From Suillus spraguei (lineage: Eukaryota; Basidiomycota; Agaricomycetes; Boletales; Suillaceae), in contig JABCPU010000029.1 in assembly GCA_016800925.1 (NCBI GenBank), positions 62,001 through 126,000 on the forward strand: 64,000 nt of DNA. Reading direction: 5' to 3'. Position 1 is the stretch's first letter; each line of letters starts with the position of its first letter. Both the position numbers and the translations under genes were made by a program. Below are positions 22,021-32,753 of this stretch, in pieces. The notes under the pieces are model-generated. The model saw nothing but the letters and a program-made list of their open reading frames with translations, made no database searches and was not told where the DNA came from.

Positions 22021-23458
22021 ATGTCTTACATCACCCCTGTCACTGAAGAAACCTATACCACCACTGATACCTATGACAACCTCATCAGAAACATTGATGG
22101 AAACTCCCTCATTGAAGCCGCCCTCCTCTGTTGAGGACACACCCTTGAGATTGAAAAGATCCTTACCGGTAAGGACGCGTTTGTCACCATCCTCATCACC
22201 AATATTATCTGCACCACCACTCTCATCAAAACCATTTGCGACGATGTCACAAGTGAAGTGATACAATTCGCCACAGCCTCCTACACTGTCAGAAATGCAT
22301 TCACTCTTATGGGATGCTTCTCCTTCCCCATTCTTTTAAAGCTGATGTTGAGGCGGCTATTCATATCATGGCCAAACACCAGGCAGGCGTTGCTAGACCT
22401 CCCTCTCCACAAAGAGATCCGCTCCCAGTTCCTATGCCTTCCATCAATACTTCAGGCAGTTGTTCTAATATCATGGCCCTTACTGGCATACTGGCTGCAG
22501 TTCAGGAAGCCAATAACACAGCCAACACTATCATTGAGGAAATTGAGGGAGCAGCAGATGAGTCCAGAGAAGCACAAGGATTAGTAGCTTGTCTGATATC
22601 TGCTATTCACAACTATGAAAGCCAACCCACACCATCACCAATGAACACACCCGTACCTGCCATACTTGATGAAGAAGTGGAACCCTCCCATATCTTTGAT
22701 GCATGCCCCATTATGCATGAAGAAGTGCTCGCTGCTCAAGAACTGAATATCAAGCCTACTGAGATTATCGCGCTCGGTCATCAGTTAAAAGAATTTCATA
22801 TCCACCCACTGATGGTCATCCCTTATGTCTTTGGACCATCCGATCCTACTACTCCCATCCTTGTCGAAGCCCTAGGGCCTACAACTTCTTCCGACCCTGA
22901 TGAACTGCTGGCAGCAGCCATCATTATGACATCCCTATCTCTGTATACCATCACTGACAACCAGGTCAACGAAATTCGTTCTTGTAATGAACGTACCTTG
23001 AGACACATTTCCCATAAACAAGGAAAGAAACATGCGCACTCCACTAGTCCTCCTCGCCGCGCTGTTGCTCCCACACCTCTCCACATGTTGATCTCCAATC
23101 CAGATGAGAATATGAAATGCCATATTTGTGGCATGCTTGGTCATCACCAAAAGAACTGTCCTGACTATCAATGTTGAATCTGTCAGTACTGGTCACCCAC
23201 CCATTTATTGCTCTATTGTCCTCAGTTCACCGACACCCCTCCATTTACCCTCACTTAGAAGGACAAAGGATTCTATGATGCTCTTAGTAAGTGGGAGATA
23301 CAACTTGACGAGGAACGAGATCACACACTGAGCAGACATGACTCCAAATGTTGTGCAGGAGCTGAGGAAGCAGCTTACATGATGGCTGGATCAGTTCTTG
23401 ACGAGAACTATGAATGGTCTGATGATCCAGTTTACTATGATAACTGTGATAACTAATA
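22021..23458 (+). pseudogene. Sense accessory ORF of family A, copy 2
   Basis: It begins MSYITPVTEETYTTTD and parallels copy 1 throughout: LIEAALLC, SFPILLK/LLLPHSFKADVEAAIHI, GVARPPSPQRDPLP, a block with EIIALGHQLKEFHIHPLMVIP, basic KQGKKHAHS, and the zinc knuckle CHICGMLGHHQKNC. It ends in an acidic Tyr/Asp tail (DENYEWSDDPVYYDNCDN) just before the polypurine tract. Stops at 22133 and 23175 (TGA) and 23256 (TAG) break it, and a 1-base shift lies near 22310. Preservation of the same order and tail in two diverged copies argues that the ORF was once functional in the element. Confidence 0.7.
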
Positions 23459-23492
23459 TAGCTGGTGACTATATGCTTTAAAATGGGGGTAA

Positions 23493-23965
23493 TGTTACAA
23501 TCGTACATGCCCCTATTCATTTTCCTCTTGTCTTCACTCTATATATCACCTGACATACTTCTTGACTCATACACTCAATGTATCTGTACCATAGTTGCCT
23601 TCCTTCTTAGGATACACACTTACATTCTCATGTCTCTCTTGGTCCATGTGCACATATTGGCTTATTTAAGCATGCTGTATTACACTTGTGTACTTTACTT
23701 TAATCTTACTGGGTTATACCTGGAATATCCTTTGCTTAGGTCTCCAACCTAAGTTGTCTGAATCGTTTCTAAGTCTAAGCACTCCTTAGCCTTAGTCATT
23801 ATTCTTGATCGTCTTTGAGTCATGACTCTTAGACTTGAACTCTGTTCATACTCGGAATCCTCCGAGTACTCACTGTCCTCGTTCTCTTTTAAACATAGTA
23901 GAACTTCCCAGCAGACCAGCTGTGTCTTTTCACTGTCGCTGGTGATGCCATCCCAGTTTGTAACA
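23493..23965 (+). repeat. 3' LTR of family-A copy 2, with polypurine tract
   Basis: TTTAAAATGGGGGTAA (23477-23492) abuts TGTTACAATCGTACATG. The LTR ends CAGTTTGTAACA. It is more CpG-depleted than the LTR at 19384. Confidence 0.88.
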
Positions 23966-24320
23966 GTATTCCATCTACGCTTATGAATGAATGTCTTCCA
24001 AGTGCAATTGACATCCACACAGGTGACATAACAGTGTTGTCGGCCAACTGATCAACCAGAGATGCTGGGAATCATTCTGGGCAGTGGCCCATACTATATT
24101 TCTGAGTCAAAGTTAGCAGGAAACAGCTACTAGCACACAAGAGTTCACATACAAGTGCCTGCAATTGCAGCTTCATTTCTTGGTGCATCTCGCTGACCTG
24201 TGTGGATTTTCTGTTCATCCAATGCATGCTCATTGGCCATGTGCTGCTTGTAGAGCCTCGCACATATCACTTTTGCCTTCCTGCTGACCATTGAAGCACT
24301 TCATTTAGCAGCATAACTGG

Positions 24321-25747
24321 TGTAAAGATACAACCTAGCCTGGGCTGTAGATAAACCACTGCCTAAACTAGTATGTGAGTCTTGCGCTCCGTCTAGTCTG
24401 CTTCACTTGTGAGAACAAGAGTGTTCGACCCTAAAGGGGGATGCCTATTAGTATGGTCAAGTTCGAGTCTAACTTATGTGCAAAACAAGCGTCGAGGTCA
24501 GTGGTAAGTTGCTGCGGTCAGCAATGATACCGCTGGAACTAGTGTAGTGTGTAGCGGTGCTACCATGGTTGAGATATGGTCAGTAACAGTTGCGTCAAGC
24601 GAGCGAAGCTGAGCGATTATATCAGTGGTAGCGGTAAGGTTGCAAGCGGTGCAAGGAAACAGTAAAGAAGTCTGCAGTACTTTCAGCGGTAAAGTAGTGG
24701 TCCATGAGAAGTTCAGTCAAAGTAACAGTCAAAAGTCCAGCGGTAATGGAGAACGAGCATGATAGATTAATGAGAGATAAGGAAACTTTAAAGACTATGT
24801 CCACTACTGGGTAGATCCAGAGCTAGACAATAATCCTGACCTATAGTACATGCAATGGTGTAAAATCAGGTACTTCCATCATGCGGGGTACGTGGTGCTT
24901 ATATCCTAAATTGTATGTACTCGGAATACTCTAGGTGAGATCAGTAGCGCTGGAGTGTAGTAACCGCCGTAAGTAAACATAGCACGTGTTACAATTGTAC
25001 GTGCCCCTATTCATTTTCCTTGATTCCTTTACTTGTACATTACATAACTCTGACTCATATGCTCAACACATCTGTACTATAGTTGCCTTCCTTCTTTGGA
25101 TACGCACTTACATTCTCACGCCTCTCTTGGTCTGTGTGCACATATTGACCTATTTAAGCACGTTGTATTACACTTGATACTTTACTTTAATCTTACTGGG
25201 TTTTACCTGGAACATCCTTCGCTTAGGTCTCCAACCTAAGTCGTCCTTGAATCATCTCTAAGTCTAAGCACTCCTTAGTCTTAGTCTCTATTCTCGTAGA
25301 ACCTCTTAGACCTGTCTTTGAGGCCGAACCCTTGATCGTACTCGGAACGCGTTCCTTGTACTTTCACCTTGTCCTCTTTTGGACATTGTAGAACTTCCCA
25401 GCAGACCAACTGTGTCTTTTCACTGTCGCTGGTGACGCCACCCCAGTTTGTAACAGCACGAGGTGCTGCGGCATGAGGCAACATGTAATAAGGCTTGCCG
25501 TGGAATCAGTGATAACAAACAGAAAACAAACGACACACCAAATGGAGCTATGCAGATGCGGCAAGGACATGGAAGGACATCGGTAAGTGGAACGTGGTGC
25601 GGCAGTCGGTACGGTGTGCGGTAAGCATGGGATGCTGCCAGTACTGCTAAAGGGGTAAGACGGCCATGGACAAGTGGTAACTCCTGTAGACGTGAGACGA
25701 GTGTCAAAATATGGGGTTTTAAGCCCAGCGCCAATATGTTCGTTACA
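24321..25747 (-). mobile_element. Family-B solo LTR (B2 type), decayed TSD CTGG/CCAG
   Basis: TGTAAAGATACAACC at the left, CAATATGTTCGTTACA at the right. The flanking 4-mers are CTGG (24317-24320) and CCAG (25748-25751), which are the two CpG-decay products of CCGG. It differs from B1 type after the first roughly 180 bp and contains the A LTR at 24987. Confidence 0.8.
24987..25455 (+). mobile_element. Solo LTR, family A (A-5), nested in B, TSD GCACG
   Basis: TGTTACAATTGTACG to AGTTTGTAACA, flanked by perfect GCACG at 24982-24986 and 25456-25460. Confidence 0.93.
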
Positions 25748-26167
25748 CCAGGATGTTCAATGAAGTGGTCCCACCACCATCCTTGGTTTGATTTCTTGCT
25801 GGTCTTTGCCATCAAGTCAGTTTCGGTGTGTCCAATGTTGAAAGTAGTGGCTGCAGTGTAATGAACATATTGGTGCTAGGCTTAAAACCCTATCTTTTGA
25901 CACTCATCTCACGTCTATAGGAGTTACCACTTGTCCATGGCTGTCTTACCCCTTTAGCACTTCTGGTGGCATCCCACGCTTACCGCACACCATACCGACT
26001 GCCGCACCATGTTCCACATACTGATGTCCTCCCATGTCCTTGCCATGTCCGCATAGCTCCATTTGGTGTGTAGTTTGTACATGACTGTTTATCACTGATT
26101 CCACAGCAAGCCTTATTACATGTTGCCTCATGCCGCAGCTGCCTCATGCTATGTTTACATACGGTGG

Positions 26168-27077
26168 TGTAAAGATACAATCTAGCCTGGGCTGTAGATA
26201 AACCACAGCCTGAGCTAGTATGCGAGTCTTGCACTCTACCTAGTCTGCTTCACTTGCGAAGGCAAGAACGTTCGACCCTAAAGGGAATGCTAAGTTAGTA
26301 TAGTTCGATATTGCCCAACCTGTGGTGCAAGAATGCCATCAGAGGTAGCAAGGTGCTAGTGGTAATACTCCAGTCCGTGGGAAACTTGCGGTAAAACTAG
26401 CGGTAAGTGTGGGAATGCGGTAGACAAGCGGTAGCGTGAATCAGTAAAAACTGCGGTAAGCGTGGGAACTTCTGTGGTAAAACAAGCGGTAGTGTAGCGA
26501 TGAAGCGTGAGAAAGTGCTAGCGCTAACGGTGAAGCGCGGGAAAGCGGTAACGAGCGGTGGTGCGTGCAGCAGTAAAGCAATTCTTAGAGACAGTAACTT
26601 TGGTAAAGGACTTTATTTCGTAGTGACAGTAGTGGTGACTATTCCTAAGTACCATGTGTACTATAGGAGGGAAGTGAGGAAAGAGTATGGGTGCCTAGGA
26701 ATTTTATACTAAGGAATAGCTACGGAAACAGAAGGGATAGGATTAACACGCAGCAGACATGTAATAAGACTGCACTACAGTTTACAAAACATCACGTACC
26801 GGCGAGACTGGATGGGCATAGGACGGATGGTAAATCTTGCTTGAGGATGCCAAATGGGTTTGCGGAGATTGCCGAAGATCACCGCTTCACAGGAAAGTTG
26901 CCGCAATACAGCCGCTAAGCTGCAATGAGGCTTCCGGAGTGCAGAACGATACCATTAGATAGGGGTAAATGCATGGTAAAGTAGGATGGTGAAGCCGAAG
27001 GGTAAGGATAATGATTGCCGGTTGACACCTATATGAAAATGTGCCGTTTCAAGCTCAGCGTGAGTTTGCTCATCACA
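26168..27077 (-). repeat. Left (3') LTR of the full-length B element
   Basis: The first 450 bp match B1 LTRs closely. The middle diverges, and the end (GCTCAGCGTGAGTTTGCTCATCACA) again resembles B1's terminus. The right-hand end is approximate, and no clear polypurine tract follows, so the border could lie elsewhere. Confidence 0.5.
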
Positions 27078-28274
27078 TAGCATGGCAACTTTAAATGCTG
27101 ACTGTCCCCAGTCAGAGACATCATACTCCAAATGTTTGTCAAACCAATGCTTCGTGAGTTTCTGAGGCGTGGGAAAGTGCGATAGCGTCACCGCCGGCAT
27201 GGATATGCGAGCGCTTAGCTAGCGGTAGTAGCATGGGAACTCAGCAGTGCGGTAGCAGTCATGGTAAGATGGTGAAATACTGAGGAACAGTGGATGGTGG
27301 GGCAGGTGCTGATGATGACATAGGCAAGGTTGCCGGAGTTACTGAAGCGTGGGAACTTAGCGAGCGGTTACCACTGGGTGCTGGTGATGCTAGCGGACTG
27401 AGCAGTGTCAGCGGTAAGCGTGGGAAAGCAGTGGTGGTTCAGCGACAGTGGCAATGTGCTCTGCGAGGTAGCAAAAATGATAACTGGTGGTCTATCAGTA
27501 GCAGTGGTGAAAAGTGCGGTATGCCAGTGGTGCGAGAACATAGCTAGCAATGCCGTGACTGTGTGCGCTTCGTGGGAAAGTAGTGGTGAGCTGGCAGTAA
27601 ACTAGCGGTGATAGGGGCTTTCGCTAAAAAACACATAATGCAAGGAATTCCAAGTCCAGGGTAACTTCGCAACTCTACTCCAATGGTAAGCGTGCATCAG
27701 CAGTCCATAAGCGATCCAATCCATGTCCAATCCAAGTTTTCACCGGCTGTCCTAGGTAAGAAGGCTACAGTCAAGAAAACAGTAAGAAAAATAGCAAGAA
27801 AACATGAAAAACACGCTATGATCTTGTGTGAACTTCCATCTGACTTGGCTTCTTCGGTCTTCTGTCATCTTCTACTCTTCCTAAGCGCTAAGGCGCTCCC
27901 ATAGTTGCCATAGTTTCTATATAACAAGGTGCACGGTGCTGCTTCATGCGTTAGAAGGTGAACTCGCTATCGTAATGGTGATGCAGGCACTTCCGTCTTG
28001 TAAATAATCTGCCGCCGGCAAGGTCTCCGGTGGTGTGCTGGCGTCTGTTGGTCGTCTGAAGCTTATACATAAGTAATCCTATTGAAATGTCCAAAGAAAA
28101 GTCACTGGTCGAAGCCCAGGGTAAAAGAATGCTATCCTATATGAAAAGACGGTGTTTAGAGTGTTAAGGGGTAAAATGCGGTATTAAGTGGTATATGTGC
28201 AGTGTAATATATTGCAGTGGGGTGTCTGTGGTGGGGTATAGGTGCGCGCTAGGTCGCTGGTCGCTTGTCTGTCT
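27078..28274. other. Internal non-coding part of the B element
   Basis: It holds further degenerate GCGGTAG/GTGGGAA motifs like those of the B LTR (27180-27620) and then AT-richer sequence. A short minus-strand open stretch (TPQKLTKHWFDKHLEYD) near 27080-27170 is not recognised. It may include a second, unrecognisable B insertion. Confidence 0.4.
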
Positions 28275-29588
28275 TCAGCTTCTTTGCCAGCAGTGAAAGC
28301 CGTGAGTTGTGCTCTCATACCTGCACAGAGCGATGCTGGCATGAGAGGGCCAATAATACTGCGATATAAACGTGATTAGGTCAGTAGCATGCCGCCAGTA
28401 ATGGCGGTAAATATTCCAGAGTGAAAATACTAAGTACCGCCAGCCCACAATAGGCTTGGTAACAGTGGTAAGGCTAAAAATGCAGTAACACAAGAGAAAA
28501 TCAATGTCAGTGGCAAGTATATCATCATGTGGCTTCAGCGGTGGCTTCATTGTGGTCGCTATGCTTCGTACTATTGCCGCAACAACGCTGGGTAGCGTCC
28601 GGGCAAGCGGTAGACTGCAGGGAACTGGTAAATCGGCTAAAACTGTGTCAGGGGCTAAAATGCGGTAGTTTGGCAAGTCAAATGTACTATAACCAAGCAG
28701 TAAAAGTGCCGCCGGTTTATTAGCGCTGTCTTCCTTGGTACTCTGGCTATCTGCGGGTGCAAAACAATCAGCAGTAATATTGTGTTCTTCAAGCTCTGTG
28801 TCCAAAATCGGCAAAAACTGCGGTAAAAGGGGTAAATCAGTACATAATACTTCTGTATCAGCCGCCGGAGCATCCGGCTCATCACTGCTGTGGTCTAGAC
28901 ATGTCAGCGAACCGTGCGAAACGTCTGCCGGCTGCCGTGCATATGGTACAGCACATAAGCAATCTGCCAAAGAGCAAATACTGCAAAGGGTGCAAAATGC
29001 AGTATTGTCAGCATAACAAGGGTTCTCTGTGAACAAAATTTGGTCAGATGACCGCCAGTAGTGGTCAATATCCGCTGCTGTATGCGAGCGAACAGTGCCA
29101 TCGAAAACCGCGAGTGATTTGAGGCCATTATTAACTGCCAAAGGTGCAATTTCGTCGAAAGGTAGTGCAATAGGGGCTAAAACAATGTCAGTACTTGCCG
29201 CAGGTGAAATATCCTTAACCGCCAGTTGGTGCGGTGCGTCCAGCCTCTCAATAGCGTCACCCTTATAGGGTTCTGCCAGCGGAGCAGCCGCTTCAACAGT
29301 ACTAGCACGTTTGAAGGTACCTGAGTAACATTCTGGATAAAATGACAAAACTGCATTAGCGAAGTCCTCAAAGTTATCACCATCATATTCCGGTAAGTCT
29401 CTCCATAAATCAGCGTCGTCTGAGTCAGCATATCTGACAGAAAACTTGATGTGAGCCGTGTCGGTAATTCCAGCTTTGTCTGAAAGTTGATCTACAGTAG
29501 CGAAAAAGGTCAGTAATTCACTAGCATTACCACCAAAGTGTGGAGCTGCGTCTGAGGTAGCCACAGGCATGAAAAATGCGCCTGCCAT
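28275..29588 (-). CDS. gag: Gag-like protein of the B element, 437 aa
   Basis: The ATG at 29588 gives MAGAFFMPVATSDAAPHFGG. Residues about 15-110 (PHFGGNASELLTFFATVDQL, IKFSVRYADSDDADLWRDLP, ANAVLSFYPEC, GTFKRASTV) match the pattern of basidiomycete retrotransposon Gag capsid domains. The rest is low-complexity, Asp/Pro/Leu-rich, with a cysteine cluster (CTLCSICSLADCLC, about residue 200) in place of a CCHC knuckle. The frame is open over 1.3 kb even though the surrounding DNA is decayed, which suggests fairly recent activity. No protease or RT follows. Confidence 0.7.
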   Translation of the reverse strand: MAGAFFMPVATSDAAPHFGGNASELLTFFATVDQLSDKAGITDTAHIKFSVRYADSDDADLWRDLPEYDGDNFEDFANAVLSFYPECYSGTFKRASTVEAAAPLAEPYKGDAIERLDAPHQLAVKDISPAASTDIVLAPIALPFDEIAPLAVNNGLKSLAVFDGTVRSHTAADIDHYWRSSDQILFTENPCYADNTAFCTLCSICSLADCLCAVPYARQPADVSHGSLTCLDHSSDEPDAPAADTEVLCTDLPLLPQFLPILDTELEEHNITADCFAPADSQSTKEDSANKPAALLLLGYSTFDLPNYRILAPDTVLADLPVPCSLPLARTLPSVVAAIVRSIATTMKPPLKPHDDILATDIDFLLCYCIFSLTTVTKPIVGWRYLVFSLWNIYRHYWRHATDLITFISQYYWPSHASIALCRYESTTHGFHCWQRS

Positions 29589-29699
29589 ACTGTCCGTAGC
29601 GCATGAATACAGCGCGGGAACGTGCGGTAAAAACTGCGGTAATGTGCAAAAAAGCGGTAAGTGGTGTTAAGCAAAATCGAAACTATACCAAACAATTCC

Positions 29700-29715
29700 C
29701 TCGCGGTGGGCTCCA
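29700..29715 (-). promoter_or_regulatory. Likely tRNA primer binding site of the B element
   Basis: Two bases inside the 5' LTR the sense strand reads TGGAGCCCACCGCGAG. It begins TGG as required for a tRNA CCA end. Its complement parses as T-stem CTCGC, acceptor GGTGGGC, discriminator T and CCA. The tRNA species cannot be named from the window. Confidence 0.55.
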
Positions 29716-29717
29716 AT

Positions 29718-31466
29718 TGTAAAGATACAATCTAGCCTGGGCTGTAGATAAACCATGGCCTGAGCTAGTATGCGAGTCTTGCGCTCTACCTAGTCTGCTT
29801 CACTTGCGAAGGCAAGAATGTTCGACCCTAAAGGGAATGCTAAGTTAGTATAGTTCGATATTGCCCAACCTGTGGTGTGAGAATGCCGTCGGAGGTAGCG
29901 AGATGCTAGCAGTAATACTCTGGTCTGTGGGAAACTTGCGGTAAAACTAGCGGTAAGCGTGGGAATGCGGTAGACAAGCGGTAGTGTGAACGGTAAAACT
30001 GCGGTAAGCGTGGGAACTTCTGCAAAGTAACAATCAAAAGTCCAGCAGTGTGCCAGCGGTAACGGAGAACAAGCGTGATGAATTAACGAGCGATAAGGGA
30101 ACTTTAAAGACTATGTCCACTACTGGGTAGATCCAGAGCTAGACAGTAATCCTGACCTATAGTACGTTGTAAAGATACAATCTAGCCTGGACTGTAGATA
30201 AACCACGGCCTAAGCTAGTATGCGAGTCTTGCGCTCTACCTAGTCTGCTACTCTTGCGAGGCAAGAACGTTCGACCCTAAAGGGAATGCTAAGTTAGTAT
30301 AGTCTAATAATGCCCAACTTGTGGTGCAAGACTGCCGTCGGAGGTAGCGAGATGCTAGCGGTGACCTCCGGTCCATGGGAAACTAGCGGTAATACTAGCA
30401 GTAAGCGCGGGAAAGCGGTAGACAAGCGGTAGCGAAAGTGGTAAAACTGCGGTAAGGCGTGGGAAACTGGCGGTAAAACAAGCGGTGAAGCATAGCGATG
30501 AAGCGCGGGAAAGCAGTAAAGAGCGGTGGTGCGTGCGGCAGTAAAACAATTCTTAAGAGACAGTGACTCCGGCGAAAGACTTTATTCCGTTAGAGACAGT
30601 AGTGGTGACAATTCCTAAGTACCGTGTGTACCATAGAGGGAAAAGTCAAAGTACCGGAATGTGCGAAGAGTCCTTTTTAACATGTACCGTGAACGGCCGG
30701 AATACATAGTGAGAATGGTAGCGAGATAGAGATATTTAGCTAAGAGGCATGCAGCGAGCAAGCAGCATCACGGAAGGTAAGGTAAGTGTTGCCGTAGCTT
30801 TAGTAACGGCGGAAACGAATATGCTACGCACCAATGGATCTTAGACAGAAATGGAATGGACAGGAGGACATCGGTAGTGAGATTCAGTAAGGGGCAAGGA
30901 TCCACGGAGCGAAAATGGTACCAGCGAAGCGAAAAGGGGTAATGCTCGCTATAGGGGTTTTCTCGGTAGCCGCTGTAGATGGTAACGAGACACTTGTCTA
31001 AAACGGCACTTTCATGGTCAGCATGACTTTGTTCGCTACAACATGCAATGGTGTAAAATCAGGTACTGTATTGTGCAGGGTATGCAGTGTTTATATCCTA
31101 ATTCATATGTACTCGGAATACTCTTAGGCGAGATCAGTAGCACTGGAGTGTAGTAACTGCCATAAGTACACATAGCGCAAGGCGCTGCGGCACGAGGCAA
31201 CATGTAATAAGGCTTGCCATGGAATCAGTGATAACAAACAGAAAACAAACTATGCACCAAATGGAGCTATGTGCATGCAGCAAGGACATGGAAGGACATC
31301 AGTTCGTGGAATGAGGTGCGGCAGTCGGTATGGTGTGCAGTAAGTGTGGGATGCCGCCGGTACTTTCTAAAGGGGTAAGACGGCCATGGACAAGTGGTAA
31401 CTCCTGTAGACGTGAGACGAGTGTCAAAATATGGGTTTTAAGCCCAGCGCCAATATGTTCGTTACA
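29718..31466 (-). repeat. Right (5') LTR of the B element, B1/B2 chimera
   Basis: It opens TGTAAAGATACAATC, matches B1 to about 30020, then switches to B2-type sequence (AAGTAACAATCAAAAGTCC) and ends CAATATGTTCGTTACA. It contains the B1 LTR 30168-31040. Without that it is about 870 bp. Confidence 0.72.
30168..31040 (-). mobile_element. Family-B solo LTR (B1 type), TSD ACGT/ACAT
   Basis: TGTAAAGATACAATC to GTTCGCTACA, flanked by ACGT (30164-30167) and ACAT (31041-31044). The empty site is visible at about 24850 (TATAGTACATGCAATGG). It is 873 bp, the cleanest B1 copy in the window. Confidence 0.9.
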
Positions 31467-32096
31467 GCGGTTACTGTACTTGAGTGCTACTGACCTTGCC
31501 TAGAGCATTCCGAATACATACGATTTAGGATATAAGCACCGTGTACCCCGCATGATACAGTACCTGATTTTACCCCATTGCATGTACTATAGGTCAGGAT
31601 TATTGTCTAGCTTTGGATTGACCCAGTAGTAGACTTAGTCTTTAAAGTTCATTACTGCTCGTTAATTGATCTTGCTCTTTCACCATTACTGCTGGCATAC
31701 TGCTGGACTCTTGATTGCTATTTTGACTGAACTTCTCACGCACCGCTACTTTACCACTGAAAGTACTGTGGCCTTCTTTACTGTTTCTTTGCACTGCTTG
31801 CAACTTTAACTGCTGATATCGTTGCTCATTGCCACTTGCTCGATGCTACTGTTACTGACTTTGTTTCAACGACGCTAGTACCGCTACTTACTACACTAGT
31901 TCCAGCAGCATCACTGCTGACTACAATGCTACTTTTGCTCACTGGTTTGACTTGGACTTAACTATACTAACAGGCATCCCCCTTTAGGGTCGAACACTCT
32001 TGTTTCACAAGTGACCAGACTAGATGAAGCGCAAGACCACACATACTAACTTAGGAGGTAGTTTATCTACAGCCCAGGTTAGGTTGTATCTTTACA

Positions 32097-32318
32097 GTGG
32101 CCTCCAGGTTCTTGAAGCATGCCCCCCAGCTGAACAGGCCTAAACCACATGCTTACAATCAGAAGATATCTAATCGATAACCATTGATATGGTATAGTCT
32201 AATAATGTAGGACCACAGAACCACTCAAAGTCATGTTCAGGTGAACGACAGTAAACTTCACTGACTTTCCCACAAATCATAGTTAATAACTGTGACCTTG
32301 GTTCACTGACTGGTAGAA
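32097..32318. other. No gene seen
   Basis: AT-rich flank between the B LTR and the foldback element. It may be the upstream side of the hAT-like relic. Nothing else is supported. Confidence 0.3.
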
Positions 32319-32753
32319 CACTGCTGTTAAATTCTAAAATGTTGTTGTCAATGTTGACTTGATGTTACAGCTGTCCTCTCGTAAGTTACTTATGTGTGCC
32401 CTAAGCATTTCCTGATTTGGCCACTGCCACTTTGGTTTAACCTTTGCATGGGAAATGTTCTACACCTCGTTGCAAAACATTCTCATCTACTAAGCCTTGC
32501 TGTATAGAGCCCAAGCTAGCTAAACATTTTCATGTATTGTTTCCCCCCAATAGCTAGCTTGGGCTCTATACAGCAAGGCTTAGTAGACAAGAATGCTTTG
32601 CGACAAAGTGTAGAACATTTTCCATGTGAAGGTTTAACCAAAATGGCAGTGGCCAAATCAAACAAGGCTTAGGGCACACATAAGTAATTTATGAGAGGAC
32701 AGCCATAACATCAAGTCAACATTGACAACAACATTTTAGAATTGAGCAGCACT
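32319..32753. mobile_element. Foldback (long inverted repeat) element
   Basis: The left arm (about 32319-32522) and right arm (about 32551-32753) are inverted copies of about 200 bp with scattered mismatches around a 28-bp loop. Example: AAGCCTTGCTGTATAGAGCC on the left versus GGCTCTATACAGCAAGGCTT on the right. It would fold into a long hairpin, typical of a MITE or foldback transposon. There is no ORF, and target duplications are not clear. Confidence 0.85.

Larger units (their letters stand above)
23966..25856 (-). pseudogene. Relic of a hAT-like (BED finger) transposase, split by a B LTR
   Basis: Joining 25856-25748 to 24320-23966 on the minus strand gives MAKTSKKSNQGWWWDHFIEH, then a Lys/Val-rich segment KAKVICARLYKQHMANEHAL and DAPRNEAAI. 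The aromatic WWWDHF plus KVIC spacing resembles BED-type zinc fingers at the start of fungal hAT transposases. Several stops follow. This call rests on pattern memory only and the piece is too short to be sure. Confidence 0.35.
26168..31466 (-). mobile_element. Full-length family-B LTR retrotransposon, Gag-like ORF only
   Basis: It is bounded by TGTAAAG at 26168 and GTTACA at 31466 with a 4-bp duplication GTGG/GCGG (26164-26167, 31467-31470). Read on the minus strand: 5' LTR 29718-31466 (itself interrupted by a B1 LTR), primer site 29700-29715, Gag-like ORF 28275-29588, then about 1.2 kb without a recognised ORF and a 3' LTR near 26168-27077. No RT, RNase H or integrase is visible. It is therefore non-autonomous and must borrow pol from an unseen relative. 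Confidence 0.75.
25857..32096 (+). mobile_element. Family-B solo LTR (B2 type) split by a full-length B element
   Basis: The left part 25857-26167 starts TGTAATGAACATATTGG and the right part 31467-32096 ends GGTTGTATCTTTACA. Flanking 4-mers are GCAG (25853-25856) and GTGG (32097-32100), which are decay products of GCGG. The two parts join smoothly (ACATACGGTGG | TTACTGTACTTGAG), as in the uninterrupted copy near 41150, once the element at 26168-31466 is removed. Confidence 0.82.

Noticed and set aside
24321..32096. A single giant palindromic element formed by the opposing B copies
   Set aside because: Each B copy has its own 4-bp duplication, so independent nested insertions explain the inverted arrangement.
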